The notes beneath the pieces were generated by a model. That model worked only from the letters and a program-made list of their open reading frames with translations. It was not told where the DNA came from and searched no databases. Positions 8,469 to 16,590 of a stretch of 64,000 bases of DNA are shown here, one piece after another. The translations under genes were made by a program, and so were the position numbers. This stretch comes from Rhizobium laguerreae (GTDB lineage: Bacteria; Pseudomonadota; Alphaproteobacteria; Rhizobiales; Rhizobiaceae), in NCBI RefSeq assembly GCF_002008165.1, contig NZ_MRDM01000002.1, positions 248,001 through 312,000 on the forward strand, given 5' to 3'. Numbering within the stretch: the stretch's first letter is position 1; the number at the start of each line of letters is the position of its first letter.

Positions 8469-9761
8469 TTAACGCAGCGCTATCTCCGGCGGTCGAAAGC
8501 GCTCATGCAGCGTTCTGGAACCCGGTCCGTCGCGGTCGAGCGCGAAATCCTCGAACCAGTCGCGATGCATGCCGGCGAGCATGGCGCCGATCATCTGCGC
8601 GGCGAGATAGGAAAAGGTGATGCCGTTGCCGCCGTAGCCATAGGCTGCGAACACATGCGGTATCTCCGGCACCGGGCCGATCAGCGGCAGACCGTCGGCC
8701 GTCTCGCCGAAAGTGCCGCACCAGGCGTGTTCCACCCGCGTATCCGCCTTCGGCCACAGCCGCTTCATCTTCTCTTGGATTGCCTTGATCTTGGCCGGCA
8801 GCTTCCGATCCCGTACCTCGGCATCGATGGTCTCGTCATCCTCGCCGCCGGCGACGATGCGATTGTCCGCCGTCGTTCGCATGTAGAGATAGGGATGGCT
8901 GTCCTCCCAGATCAGCGCCCTGTCGCGCCAGAAATTTGCCGGGTCTTGCGGCACGGTGGCGAACGCCCAGCTAGAACTCGAGCGGTGCAGCTTCGGCATC
9001 TCGAGACCCGGCATCGAATAGCCGGTCGCCAGCACGACATGCCGCGCCTCGATGACGTGGCCTCCATCGGTCACTGCCGTGACATGATCGCCTTCGCTGT
9101 GAAGCGTGGTCACGGAAGCGTTGACCAGCAGCGCGCCGCGCCGCACCGCCATCTCGATCAAGGCCCAGGTCAGAAGCAGCGGATCGGCCTCCGCCGAACC
9201 CGGCGAATAGATCGCGCCATCCCGGTCGAGCTCGAACTGTGTGAAGAGATCGGGATGTTCGAGATAGACGCCGGGCAGGCCGGCCCGGCGGCGAAGCTGG
9301 CGCTCCTCCCTGAGGTTGCGCGCGCCTTCGCAGTTGGCGGCGAGATAGAGTGTGTTGCGCGGCCGGAAGCCGCAGGCGATGCCGTTTGCGGCGATGAGCT
9401 TGGAAAGGCCGGCGACCGCAGCACCACTGCGGCGGTAAATGCCGGCCGCGCGCTCGAAGCCGTAATAATCCTCGAGTTCGCTGAGCGTGCTGTCGATTTC
9501 CCATTGCAGCATCGCCGTACTCGCCGCGGTGCTGCCAAAGCCGGGCTCCTCCCGGTCGATGACCGCAACGGAAAAACCGCGCGCCGTCAAATGTTCGGCA
9601 ACCAGGGCACCGGTGATGCCGCCGCCGACTACCGCGACGTCGGTGGAAAAGCTCTGCTCGATCGGCCGCCATTCCGGCCGTATGCCGCTCTTCCCCCAGA
9701 GAGAACGGCCGCTCACCATCTGGTCGTGATCGGATTCGGTAAGATCGAGATCAGATGCCAC
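8469..9761 (-). CDS. FAD-dependent amine/amino-acid oxidoreductase
   Basis: A 430-residue flavoenzyme of the DAO (D-amino-acid oxidase/GlpD/sarcosine oxidase) superfamily. The dinucleotide-binding motif V-A-V-V-G-G-G-I-T-G-A near residues 42-52 binds FAD, and a C-terminal G-Y-G-G-N-G-I-T-F motif near 376-384 contributes to the flavin site. A conserved C-G-T-F-G-E-T-A-D-G-L-P-L-I-G region near 350-365 is typical of GlpD/gamma-glutamylputrescine oxidase-like members. The substrate cannot be read from sequence. It starts 18 bp after the stop of the AI-2E-type permease gene and is probably in the same operon. Confidence 0.9.
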   Translation of the reverse strand: MASDLDLTESDHDQMVSGRSLWGKSGIRPEWRPIEQSFSTDVAVVGGGITGALVAEHLTARGFSVAVIDREEPGFGSTAASTAMLQWEIDSTLSELEDYYGFERAAGIYRRSGAAVAGLSKLIAANGIACGFRPRNTLYLAANCEGARNLREERQLRRRAGLPGVYLEHPDLFTQFELDRDGAIYSPGSAEADPLLLTWALIEMAVRRGALLVNASVTTLHSEGDHVTAVTDGGHVIEARHVVLATGYSMPGLEMPKLHRSSSSWAFATVPQDPANFWRDRALIWEDSHPYLYMRTTADNRIVAGGEDDETIDAEVRDRKLPAKIKAIQEKMKRLWPKADTRVEHAWCGTFGETADGLPLIGPVPEIPHVFAAYGYGGNGITFSYLAAQMIGAMLAGMHRDWFEDFALDRDGPGSRTLHERFRPPEIALR

Positions 9762-9779
9762 GGACGTTCCCCCGGTTGA

Positions 9780-10946
9780 TCATTTCGGCAATTGCGGCTG
9801 CGGCTTTTCCTCGATCAGCAGTTCGTCGATGACAGTCATGACGATCAGCGAGAGCGGCAGCGCCAGCATGGCGCCGACGGCGCCCCACATCCATGTCCAG
9901 AACAGGATGGCGATGAAGACGACGAAGGGATTGATTTCCAGCCGCCGTCCCATCACTGCGGGGAAGATCAGGTTCTCCATGAGGAGATGCACTGTGAAGA
10001 AGGCTGCGGCCGGCATTAGGCCGATGAGGATGCCATCATGAGTCAGGATGCCGGCGATGGCGACAGCAAGCGTCATTAGAGTGATGCCGAGATAGGGGAT
10101 GAAGCTCGACAGGAAGGCAAAGAAGCCCCAGAGCACCGGGGCCGACAGCCCGCCGGCATAGGCGATGACGGTCATGACGACGCCGAGCCCGACATAGATC
10201 AGCGAGGCCGTTGCGAAATAAAATCCGAGTACCTGCTCGACGGCATTGATGACGCGGATGGCCGCCAGGCGCTGCGTGCGGGTGCGGAAGGTCATGATGA
10301 TCGTCTTGCGCAGGTTGACCCGACCAGCGAGGAAAAACAGCAGCGCCGCAAAGAAGATCAGTCCCTGCACCAGCGCCGGCGTCAGGCTACTTGTCACCAC
10401 GTGCAGCACGTTGCCAGTGTTTTCGAGCAGCGCACCGATCGACATCGACCCGCTTTCGAATGTCGCCGGCGTGATATGCAGCCATGTGATGCGCTCCAGA
10501 TAAGGCATGATGCGGTTGATGGTTCGCTCGGCGAAGGCGGGGCCTTCATTGGCAAGCGTCATCAGCGGGTCGGCGAGTGAGTTGATCAACAGGAAGATCA
10601 CCAGCGCCACGCTGCTTGAAAGGATGAAGGCGTTGGCAAGCCGCGGCACGCCCATCTTGCTGAGCTTTTCCGCCGCCATGCCAAGGATCATGCCGACGAC
10701 GACGGCAAGCGTGATTGGAATGAGGATCAGCGACATCAGATAGACGGCGGCAAGGAAGAGAATGCCGAAGATGCCGATGATCGCCCAGGCCATGCTGACA
10801 TCGAGCCCGTCTTTTTCCAGCCGGTGCAGCGGCGGCGGCGGCAGTTCTTCCGCAGCCTCCTTTAGCGACTGTGCCCAAGCGCTGGTGTGGCGTTCGCCGA
10901 TGGCGATCTTCTTTGCTTGTTTGCGGATGCCATTTGCGATGCCCAT
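9780..10946 (-). CDS. AI-2E family transporter (PerM-like)
   Basis: A 388-residue polytopic inner-membrane protein of the AI-2 exporter/PerM family, with a tightly packed pair of helices at about residues 55-100, a central soluble stretch, and five to six further helices. The conserved P-Y-L-G-I segment near 290 and the E-N-L-I-F-P-A-V-M-G-R-R-L-E-I-N-P motif near 335-350 are the family signatures. Members export AI-2 or, in some bacteria, act as sodium/proton antiporters; which applies here is not visible. It precedes the flavoenzyme gene. Confidence 0.9.
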   Translation of the reverse strand: MGIANGIRKQAKKIAIGERHTSAWAQSLKEAAEELPPPPLHRLEKDGLDVSMAWAIIGIFGILFLAAVYLMSLILIPITLAVVVGMILGMAAEKLSKMGVPRLANAFILSSSVALVIFLLINSLADPLMTLANEGPAFAERTINRIMPYLERITWLHITPATFESGSMSIGALLENTGNVLHVVTSSLTPALVQGLIFFAALLFFLAGRVNLRKTIIMTFRTRTQRLAAIRVINAVEQVLGFYFATASLIYVGLGVVMTVIAYAGGLSAPVLWGFFAFLSSFIPYLGITLMTLAVAIAGILTHDGILIGLMPAAAFFTVHLLMENLIFPAVMGRRLEINPFVVFIAILFWTWMWGAVGAMLALPLSLIVMTVIDELLIEEKPQPQLPK

Positions 10947-11068
10947 TGCGGTGAGGTCCCCCCGAAGCCCATTGCTTCGTGACGGAAACGCGCCGATGCG
11001 GTTCCGGTTCCCCCGGCACTCCAGCGCCTGTGTCCGTACCGGACATGTGCATATTGGGCCTTAGCGCT

Positions 11069-11094
11069 GGAACAAGTTTTCGGTCACGGGAGTT
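11069..11094 (+). promoter_or_regulatory. Candidate EcfG/RpoE2-type general stress promoter
   Basis: GGAAC (11069-11073), 17 bases, then AGTT (11091-11094). The alphaproteobacterial general stress sigma factor recognises GGAAC-N16/17-CGTT; this site differs at one position in the -10 half. It lies 24 bp before a small membrane-protein gene. The call rests only on the motif. Confidence 0.35.
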
Positions 11095-11117
11095 CGGCCT
11101 CGGAAGGAGTTACAGCT

Positions 11118-11501
11118 ATGACTGCAGATCGAGATCAGATCAATACGACCGAGACCTACGGCACCGAGCCGCCTTATGCGGACAAGGCGGCGCTTGACGC
11201 CTCCGACCAACGGCGATGGTGGGTCTGGGGGATACTTGGGGCGGGCTTGGCGGTCTTCATCATCGCTGGCGTCAGTGTCGCGATCTGGCCCGACCCCAGC
11301 AGCAATGATCCAACGGCGACAGCCTCGACCAAGCCGGACCCGATCAATGCGCAACCATCCGGCCCCGGCACCTTCAACGACGATCCCGTCTCCGCCCCGG
11401 CAAGGCCTCCGGAAGCAGTGGACCGTTCACCATCGCCGAGCGGAAATGGTGGTGGGCCGACGCAGGTGACGACACCATCGGGCGCCGAGAAGGTCCGATA
11501 G
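11118..11501 (+). CDS. Single-pass membrane protein, hypothetical
   Basis: A 127-residue protein with a charged N-terminus, one transmembrane helix at about residues 36-58, and a long Pro/Ser/Thr/Gly-rich tail that is probably disordered in the periplasm. No domain recognised. The ATG follows a good GGAAGGAG site. A possible general-stress promoter lies just upstream, so stress-inducible expression is plausible. Confidence 0.75.
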   Translation: MTADRDQINTTETYGTEPPYADKAALDASDQRRWWVWGILGAGLAVFIIAGVSVAIWPDPSSNDPTATASTKPDPINAQPSGPGTFNDDPVSAPARPPEAVDRSPSPSGNGGGPTQVTTPSGAEKVR

Positions 11502-11511
11502 ACTCTTTGGA

Positions 11512-12477
11512 TCAAGCCGACAGCGTTAGGCCAATGCCCCACGGATCTTTCAGGAAGATGCCGCCGTCGCGCTTCTCGCTTTTGATCTCGAGATTATCCA
11601 GTTTGGAGACGGCCGCATCCAGCGTGCCCTTGTCGTTGAAACGAATCTTGTAGTCGGACAGCCCGGTCATGTTGCCGGCGCGTGCCATGGCGCCGCGGCT
11701 GTTCCAGATATTGGCGCCGAGATGGTGGTGGTAGCCGCCGCTCGCAAAGAAACTCGCGCCCGGATAGCGCGCCATCAGCTTGAGGCCGAGGACGTCGCGG
11801 TAGAAGGCGTCGGCCTGCGGGATGTCGCCGACCTGCAGATGCAGGTGGCCGATCGCCGTCCCCGCAGCCATGCCGTCCCAGCGCTCATCAGGCGCGCTGT
11901 TGTAGAGCGCCTGCAGGTCGAGGCGTAGCGTCGCCATCTCCACCATGCCGTCCTCATGGAATTTCCATTGTTCGTGCGGCCGGTCGGCATAGATCTCGAT
12001 GCCGTTGCCTTCGGGATCGGAAAGATAGATCGCCTCGCTGACGAGATGGTCCGAGGCGCCGTCCAGCGCGACGTTATTCTGTGCCGCATGGCGCAGCCAG
12101 CGTGCGAGCTCCGTCCGGTCCGGCATCAGGAAGGCGGTGTGGAAAAGGCCGGCGGCATTGCGCGGCGCGATGGTCGCATTCTTTGCGGTCGTCAGCGTCA
12201 GCAAAGGCAGGTCGCCGACACCCAGCACTTCGCCGCTCGCCGTCTTCTCGATCACCTTCAGGCCGAGCATCGATTGGTAGAAGCCGGAAACTAGACCGAG
12301 GTCGGTCACGACCAGATGCGACTGGTCGATATAGGCGGGCCGTGTCAGCGCATAGCAAGTTTCGGTCGTCATGGCTTGTTCTCCTGCCTCTGAATTGGCC
12401 CGTAGGATAGAAGGCGTACCGGCGGTGGCGGCAAACATGCCGCCCGTGGCAAGCCCGAGGAAGTTTCGCCGGTTCAT
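11512..12477 (-). CDS. VOC family (catechol-2,3-dioxygenase-like) protein with Tat-like signal
   Basis: A glyoxalase-fold protein with two VOC modules, each of two beta-alpha-beta-beta-beta units: residues about 45-165 (first metal His in Q-S-H-L-V-V, the E of G-I-E-I-Y-A) and 205-320 (G-H-L-H-L-Q-V, then Y-H-H-H-L). It resembles CatE-like extradiol dioxygenases. From the ATG at 12477 the protein opens with N-R-R-N-F-L-G followed by a hydrophobic run and an Ala-rich end, a twin-arginine signal. An internal ATG at 12372 is preceded by AGGAG at good spacing and would give a cytoplasmic form without the signal. Both starts are plausible; the enzyme's substrate is unknown. Confidence 0.82.
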   Translation of the reverse strand: MNRRNFLGLATGGMFAATAGTPSILRANSEAGEQAMTTETCYALTRPAYIDQSHLVVTDLGLVSGFYQSMLGLKVIEKTASGEVLGVGDLPLLTLTTAKNATIAPRNAAGLFHTAFLMPDRTELARWLRHAAQNNVALDGASDHLVSEAIYLSDPEGNGIEIYADRPHEQWKFHEDGMVEMATLRLDLQALYNSAPDERWDGMAAGTAIGHLHLQVGDIPQADAFYRDVLGLKLMARYPGASFFASGGYHHHLGANIWNSRGAMARAGNMTGLSDYKIRFNDKGTLDAAVSKLDNLEIKSEKRDGGIFLKDPWGIGLTLSA

Positions 12478-12599
12478 TCGCCTCTGATCTCCCGTCGGCT
12501 GCCGTACTTGATCCCTATATGGCGCATTCCAATTGTTCACAGAAGACCTGTTTTTGAGGATGAAGCGTTGAGCAGATGTTGACGATGACTTGCGCCCAC

Positions 12600-12613
12600 T
12601 TGATTGCGATCAA
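12600..12613 (+). promoter_or_regulatory. FNR/FixK-type anaerobox upstream of usp
   Basis: TTGATTGCGATCAA, an exact match to the TTGAT-N4-ATCAA consensus bound by FNR, FnrN and FixK. It is centred about 61 bp before the start codon of the universal stress protein gene, a spacing that fits activation. It implies induction under low oxygen, as in nodules. Confidence 0.75.
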
Positions 12614-12667
12614 TGCGCCCATATCTCCATTAGAGGAAAACTTATATCTCAGTCATGGAGGGAAGCC

Positions 12668-13087
12668 ATGTACAGGAAGATCATCGTAGCGATCGCGCTC
12701 GGCGGCATCGACAAGGGAGAAAAAATCCTTCGCAAGGCCGCGTCTCTGCTCGACGCAGGCGGCGAGATCATCGCGCTCAATGTCGTCGAGGATGTGCCGA
12801 GTTATGTCGCGATCGAACTGCCGGCCAATATGGTCGAGGACGTCATGAAGGACAGCCGCGGGCAGCTGGAAGCGCTGCTCGCCGCAGCCGGTGTTGCAGC
12901 AACTGTCGAGATCCGCAACGGCCCGCCTGCCAAAGCGATCATCTCGGCCGCCGAAAGCCACGGCGCCGACCTGATTATCGTCGCCTCGCACGTTCCCGAC
13001 TTTTCCAACTACTTCATCGGCGCCACCGCTGATCGGGTCGTGCGCCATGCCAAATGCTCGGTGCTGGTTGACCGTCAGAAGGTTTGA
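12668..13087 (+). CDS. Universal stress protein (UspA family)
   Basis: A 139-residue single-domain UspA protein. The N-terminal Y-R-K-I-I-V-A-I-A-L strand and the H-G-A-D-L-I-I-V-A-S-H segment near residue 97 are typical. The C-terminal G-A-T-A-D-R-V-V-R-H-A-K-C-S-V-L-V keeps most of the nucleotide-loop pattern, with Lys-Cys in place of the usual Cys-Pro. Usp proteins act as cytoplasmic dimers in stress survival. The ATG at 12668 follows GGAGGGAAG. A perfect anaerobox upstream points to regulation by an FNR/FixK protein. Confidence 0.93.
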   Translation: MYRKIIVAIALGGIDKGEKILRKAASLLDAGGEIIALNVVEDVPSYVAIELPANMVEDVMKDSRGQLEALLAAAGVAATVEIRNGPPAKAIISAAESHGADLIIVASHVPDFSNYFIGATADRVVRHAKCSVLVDRQKV

Positions 13088-13200
13088 CTTTGCGCCCTGC
13101 TGCCTGTCACGAAGATTTACCGCCTGTGCGCTTTGCCGCAGTTGCGCGCCCGTCCGTTCGATGCGACGATTGCAATCGGGTATGAAATGGATTGGCGTGC

Positions 13201-13869
13201 ATGGGCGAGTTCAACGGCATTCGCTGGGCTTATGATAGATACGAACTGATCGCCGACGGTATCGTTCATGGCGTCGGTCTCGTGCTGGCGCTGATCGGGG
13301 CTACCGTGCTGATCTTCTACGCCACAGTCTGGAGCTCCTACGGCGCGCTCGCCGCCGCCTGGATCTATGGCGTCGGGCTGGTGCTGACACTTGCCATTTC
13401 CTTTTCCTACAACGCCTGGCCGGTCTCGCGCACGAAGTGGTATCTGCGCCGCTTCGATCATTCGGCGATCTTCCTGCTGATCGCCGCCACCTATACGCCG
13501 TTTCTCGAACGCGGCGCCGACGACCCGCTGCTCTTGTTCATGCTGGTCGCGATCTGGCTGTTTGCCGCTGTCGGCATTCTCCTGAAATGCGCCTTTCCCG
13601 GGCGTTTCGACCGTCTTGCCATCCTGCTTTATCTCGCTATGGGCTGGAGCGGCGTGCTGGTGGCCGAGCCGGTTGCCTCGCGCATTCCCGCCGCGTCCAT
13701 GCTGCTGATCGTCATCGGCGGCGTCATCTATTCGCTCGGCGTCATCTTCCATGTCTGGGAGAAGCTGCGCTTCCAGAACGCCATCTGGCACGGCTTCGTC
13801 GTCACCGCCGCGGCGGTGCATTATTCGGCCGTCTTCACCTGTTTCAGCCTGTCGGCGCCGGGCCTCTGA
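13201..13869 (+). CDS. Hemolysin III family (PAQR-like) membrane protein
   Basis: A 222-residue protein with seven predicted helices, a member of the CREST superfamily of presumed metal-dependent membrane hydrolases. Conserved residues are visible: the E-x-x-A-D-x-x-x-H motif in helix 1 (residues 16-24), the F-D-H-S-A-I-F-L-L-I-A-A-T-Y-T-P motif near 84-99, and a final H-x-x-H pattern in W-H-G-F-V...V-H-Y. Despite the name, lytic activity is not expected for most members. I use the ATG at 13201; a TTG nine bases earlier is in frame. Confidence 0.9.
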   Translation: MGEFNGIRWAYDRYELIADGIVHGVGLVLALIGATVLIFYATVWSSYGALAAAWIYGVGLVLTLAISFSYNAWPVSRTKWYLRRFDHSAIFLLIAATYTPFLERGADDPLLLFMLVAIWLFAAVGILLKCAFPGRFDRLAILLYLAMGWSGVLVAEPVASRIPAASMLLIVIGGVIYSLGVIFHVWEKLRFQNAIWHGFVVTAAAVHYSAVFTCFSLSAPGL

Positions 13870-13956
13870 ACGACTGATGTGCCGGAGGTCGTCGGTCTTT
13901 CGCATCCGCCGTTTACATGTGTGCAGGCGCGGCGTATGCCCACCTTCGCAAACAAT

Positions 13957-14487
13957 ATGAACCCGAGCATCATGACAGACGCTGTCCTCCTCCGCGACGC
14001 CACCGAAGCCGATCTTTCCGCCATCCGCGATATCTACAATCATGCGGTCGAGCACACCACGGCAATCTGGAACGACACCCTGGTCGATCTCGAAAATCGG
14101 CAGGAATGGATGAGGGCGCGCAAGGCGCGCGGCTTTCCCATCATCGTCGCCGAACTATCGGGCAAGGTCGCAGGCTATGCCTCCTATGGCGACTGGCGGC
14201 CTTTCGACGGCTACCGCCACACGGTCGAGCATTCCGTCTATGTCGACAAGGATTGCCGCGGTGCGGGCATCGGCCGGCGCCTGATGCGGGAACTGATCGC
14301 GCGTGCTGCGGCCGGCAATATCCATGTGATGATTGCCGGTATCGAGGCTGAGAACGTTGCCTCGATCAGGCTGCACGAAAAGCTCGGCTTCCGCATCGTC
14401 GGCAGATTTTCCGAAGTCGGCACCAAGTTCGGCCGCTGGCTGGACCTCACCTGCATGGAACTTCGCCTGCCCGGCAAGGCGGATTGA
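13957..14487 (+). CDS. GNAT N-acetyltransferase, phosphinothricin-acetyltransferase type
   Basis: A 176-residue Gcn5-related acetyltransferase. The acetyl-CoA binding motif A (R-G-A-G-I-G-R-R-L-M) is near residues 98-107, followed by the N-x-x-S-I-x-L-H-E-K-L-G-F motif near 129-141. The I-Y-N-H-A-V motif and the W-L-D-L-T-C-M-E-L end are characteristic of the Pat/Bar/MddA branch, which acetylates phosphinothricin or methionine derivatives. The start is uncertain: ATGs at 13936, 13957 and 13972 are in frame and none has a strong ribosome site. Confidence 0.88.
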   Translation: MNPSIMTDAVLLRDATEADLSAIRDIYNHAVEHTTAIWNDTLVDLENRQEWMRARKARGFPIIVAELSGKVAGYASYGDWRPFDGYRHTVEHSVYVDKDCRGAGIGRRLMRELIARAAAGNIHVMIAGIEAENVASIRLHEKLGFRIVGRFSEVGTKFGRWLDLTCMELRLPGKAD

Positions 14488-14638
14488 TCCACCTGCCAGG
14501 AAAAGCCGGACCGCAATCCATTGTGAACGGCGCGGGCCATCTTTTTATTGTAGTCTGAGCTGTGTAAGAAAATGGAAGGCTGCTTCGCGAAAGGCGGCCT
14601 GAAAGCGTCATGTAAGCGTGATGGGGGTGAACTGTTCA

Positions 14639-15340
14639 ATGGCAATGCACGGATCGTCGCTCGGTCTCCTTGCCCTCGTGCTTCTGGCATTTTCGCCAAT
14701 TGCCGCACGGGCCGCCGATTGCAGCAGTCTGGCCGAGCCGAAGCTCGACTGGCAGGAATGCACCAAGAAAAACCTGATGTTGCAGGGCAGTGATCTCGAA
14801 GGCGCCAATCTCGTCGGCACCGATTTTTCGCTGACCGATCTCGCCGGCGCCAACGTCAAATCCGCCAATCTGGAGAAAGCGACGCTGGTGCGCGCCTCTC
14901 TCGAGGGCGCACACGCCGAGGGCGCCAATTTCGCCAAGATCGAGGCCTACCGATCCAGCTTCGCCAATGTCGCCGCCGAGGGCGCGTCCTTTGCTGGCGC
15001 CGAGCTGCAGCGCGCCAATTTCGCCGGCGCCCAGCTCTCCGGCGCGAGCTTCGAAAAGGCTGAACTCGGCCGCGCCGATTTCGACAAGGCGGTGCTGACG
15101 GGGGTGAAATTCTCTTTCGCCAACCTCTCCCGCGCGGATCTCTCCAAGGCCACCTTCGAAGGCCCGGCGACCTTCGAGCGCGCCTTCATGTTCCTGACCC
15201 GCATCGAAGGCCTCGACCTCTCGGGCGCCGCCGGGCTCGAACAGGCGCAGATCGACCTTGCCTGCGGCGATGCCTCGACCAAGCTGCCGGCAGGCCTTTC
15301 GGCACCCACCACTTGGCCATGCCCCGCCGATCACGATTGA
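14639..15340 (+). CDS. Pentapeptide-repeat protein, secreted
   Basis: A 233-residue protein with a signal peptide (cleavage near A-R-A-A-D, residue 27) and about 22 consecutive A(D/N)(L/F)xx-type pentapeptides from residue 52 to 195, enough for a right-handed quadrilateral beta-helix of five turns. Cys residues at both ends of the mature protein may cap it with a disulfide. The role of periplasmic members is unknown. The ATG at 14639 follows GGGGGTGA and gives the cleanest signal sequence; in-frame GTG/ATG codons at 14618 and 14621 are alternatives. Confidence 0.85.
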   Translation: MAMHGSSLGLLALVLLAFSPIAARAADCSSLAEPKLDWQECTKKNLMLQGSDLEGANLVGTDFSLTDLAGANVKSANLEKATLVRASLEGAHAEGANFAKIEAYRSSFANVAAEGASFAGAELQRANFAGAQLSGASFEKAELGRADFDKAVLTGVKFSFANLSRADLSKATFEGPATFERAFMFLTRIEGLDLSGAAGLEQAQIDLACGDASTKLPAGLSAPTTWPCPADHD

Positions 15341-15641
15341 TTGCGGGTTTCGCGCGATGCCGAGCGGTTGGTAAGACCCTATGGGCAACAATGGCTGGCG
15401 GGCACGCAACGATCTGCTGGGACTGTCGGATTCGATTTAGTGCAATCGCAACTCGCCATTCGTTCGGTCCGATTAGCCGCTGGTGGCTATAGCGAACGGA
15501 ATGCAGCGGCCTGTTGATCGGTAATGGCTCGGCTGGCGTCGCCATTCGCCGGTCGGGGTCGATGTGATGGATCGCCACGGCAATGTTCAGGTGTTCACGA
15601 CAGCATGACGGATCAGTGGGGAGGCGGGTCATCCGCCTTTC

Positions 15642-15863
15642 CTATTCCGGTTCCTCTTCATCCGAACTCAGCAGATCAACAAGCGCAGCAACCCTGCCTG
15701 TTGGCAGAGGCCGGCCTTCACCCATCAAGGCTTCGTCGTTGCTGGCCCACGCAAATGCCTCGGCGAGTTCAGCCTGGGTGGCGCCTGTCGCGATGACCTC
15801 GGCCACGAGCGTTTCATCGGCGGGCCCGAGGACGGCGATGACGTCCTTTGAAGTCATTGTCAT
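15642..15863 (-). CDS. Small acidic hypothetical protein next to the hsp20 genes
   Basis: A 73-residue, strongly acidic protein (ends in D-E-E-E-P-E) with a predicted helical middle resembling a short HTH-like or UBA-like bundle (A-x-Q-A-E-L-A-E-A-F-A-W-A). No family recognised. It starts at the ATG at 15863, eight bases after GAGGAG. It is divergent from the ROSE-controlled hsp20 operon, so it may belong to the same stress response. The 300 bp on its 3' side (15341-15641) hold nothing I can identify. Confidence 0.68.
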   Translation of the reverse strand: MTMTSKDVIAVLGPADETLVAEVIATGATQAELAEAFAWASNDEALMGEGRPLPTGRVAALVDLLSSDEEEPE

Positions 15864-15945
15864 AACCATTTCTCCTCTCTCAAGCTCAGCTCAGATATGG
15901 TGGTGCCTTCGAAGAAAGCAATTTTTCGCTGAGAAATTCTCTCCT

Positions 15946-15974
15946 CTTGAAACGGTAAACTGCTGAATTATATC
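15946..15974 (+). promoter_or_regulatory. Promoter for the hsp20 operon
   Basis: CTTGAAA (15946-15952), then 16 bases from the end of the -35 hexamer to TATATC (15969-15974). The -35 CTTGAAA resembles RpoH as well as sigma-70 sites. It places transcription start just before the ROSE hairpins. Confidence 0.5.
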
Positions 15975-15980
15975 AGTATT

Positions 15981-16070
15981 GTCGATCGCCGAGCAGGGAT
16001 CGACAGGTCCAGGAGACGCCTGTCGCTCTTGGCGTCTCTTGTATCCATGTTGCTTGTAAGGAGGATATGG
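15981..16070 (+). promoter_or_regulatory. ROSE-type RNA thermometer in the hsp20 leader
   Basis: Three successive hairpins in the 5' leader. Hairpin 1: GTCGATC (15981-15987) with GATCGAC (15998-16004). Hairpin 2: GAGACGCC (16013-16020) with GGCGTCTC (16031-16038). Hairpin 3: CCAT (16045-16048) closes on ATGG (16067-16070), and TTGCTT (16050-16055) faces the AGGAGG ribosome site (16059-16064). The TTGCT opposite the ribosome site is the ROSE signature known from rhizobial small heat-shock genes; it masks translation at low temperature and opens on heating. Confidence 0.85.
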
Positions 16071-16549
16071 CTATGAGGACAAACCTCGATTTCTCCCCCC
16101 TGATCCGGTCGAGCGTCGGCTTCGAGCGGATGTTGAACGCACTCGAGGCTGCAAGCCGCGCCGAGACAATCGACAACTGGCCGCCTTACGATATCGTCAA
16201 AACCGGCGAGGACGAATACCGCATCGCCATGGCAGTGGCGGGCTTCTCGCAGGACGAACTGGCGATCATCCAAGAGCAGAACATGCTCGTCGTCTCAGGG
16301 CAGAAGGCGAACGGCGAAGATGTTCAATACCTGCATCGCGGCATTGCTGGTCGAAGCTTCCAGCGTCGGTTCGAATTGGCCGACCACGTCAAGGTCGTGG
16401 ATGCCGGCCTCGTCAACGGTCTGCTGACTATCGATCTCAAGCGTGAAATTCCTGAAGAGATGAAGCCGCGCCAGATCGAGATCGGAACTGGGAATGCAAT
16501 GCCGAAGGCCGAGACCAAGCAGATCAAGGCCGAGACGCAGGCAGCCTGA
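16067..16549 (+). CDS. Hsp20 small heat-shock protein (IbpA-like, class A)
   Basis: A 160-residue alpha-crystallin-domain chaperone that binds unfolding proteins without ATP. The alpha-crystallin domain covers about residues 38-130, beginning Y-D-I-V-K-T and ending with the G-L-L-T-I-D-L motif; the P-Y-D-I start and F-Q-R-R-F-E-L-A-D are IbpA-like. The usual C-terminal I-x-I/V motif appears as I-E-I near residue 142. The ROSE thermometer overlaps its start codon. A second ATG two codons in is less likely because the thermometer closes on the first. Confidence 0.93.
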   Translation: MAMRTNLDFSPLIRSSVGFERMLNALEAASRAETIDNWPPYDIVKTGEDEYRIAMAVAGFSQDELAIIQEQNMLVVSGQKANGEDVQYLHRGIAGRSFQRRFELADHVKVVDAGLVNGLLTIDLKREIPEEMKPRQIEIGTGNAMPKAETKQIKAETQAA

Positions 16550-16590
16550 ACCGTCAGGAATGCCCAAGAACCACCAGAAAGGAGTAAGCC

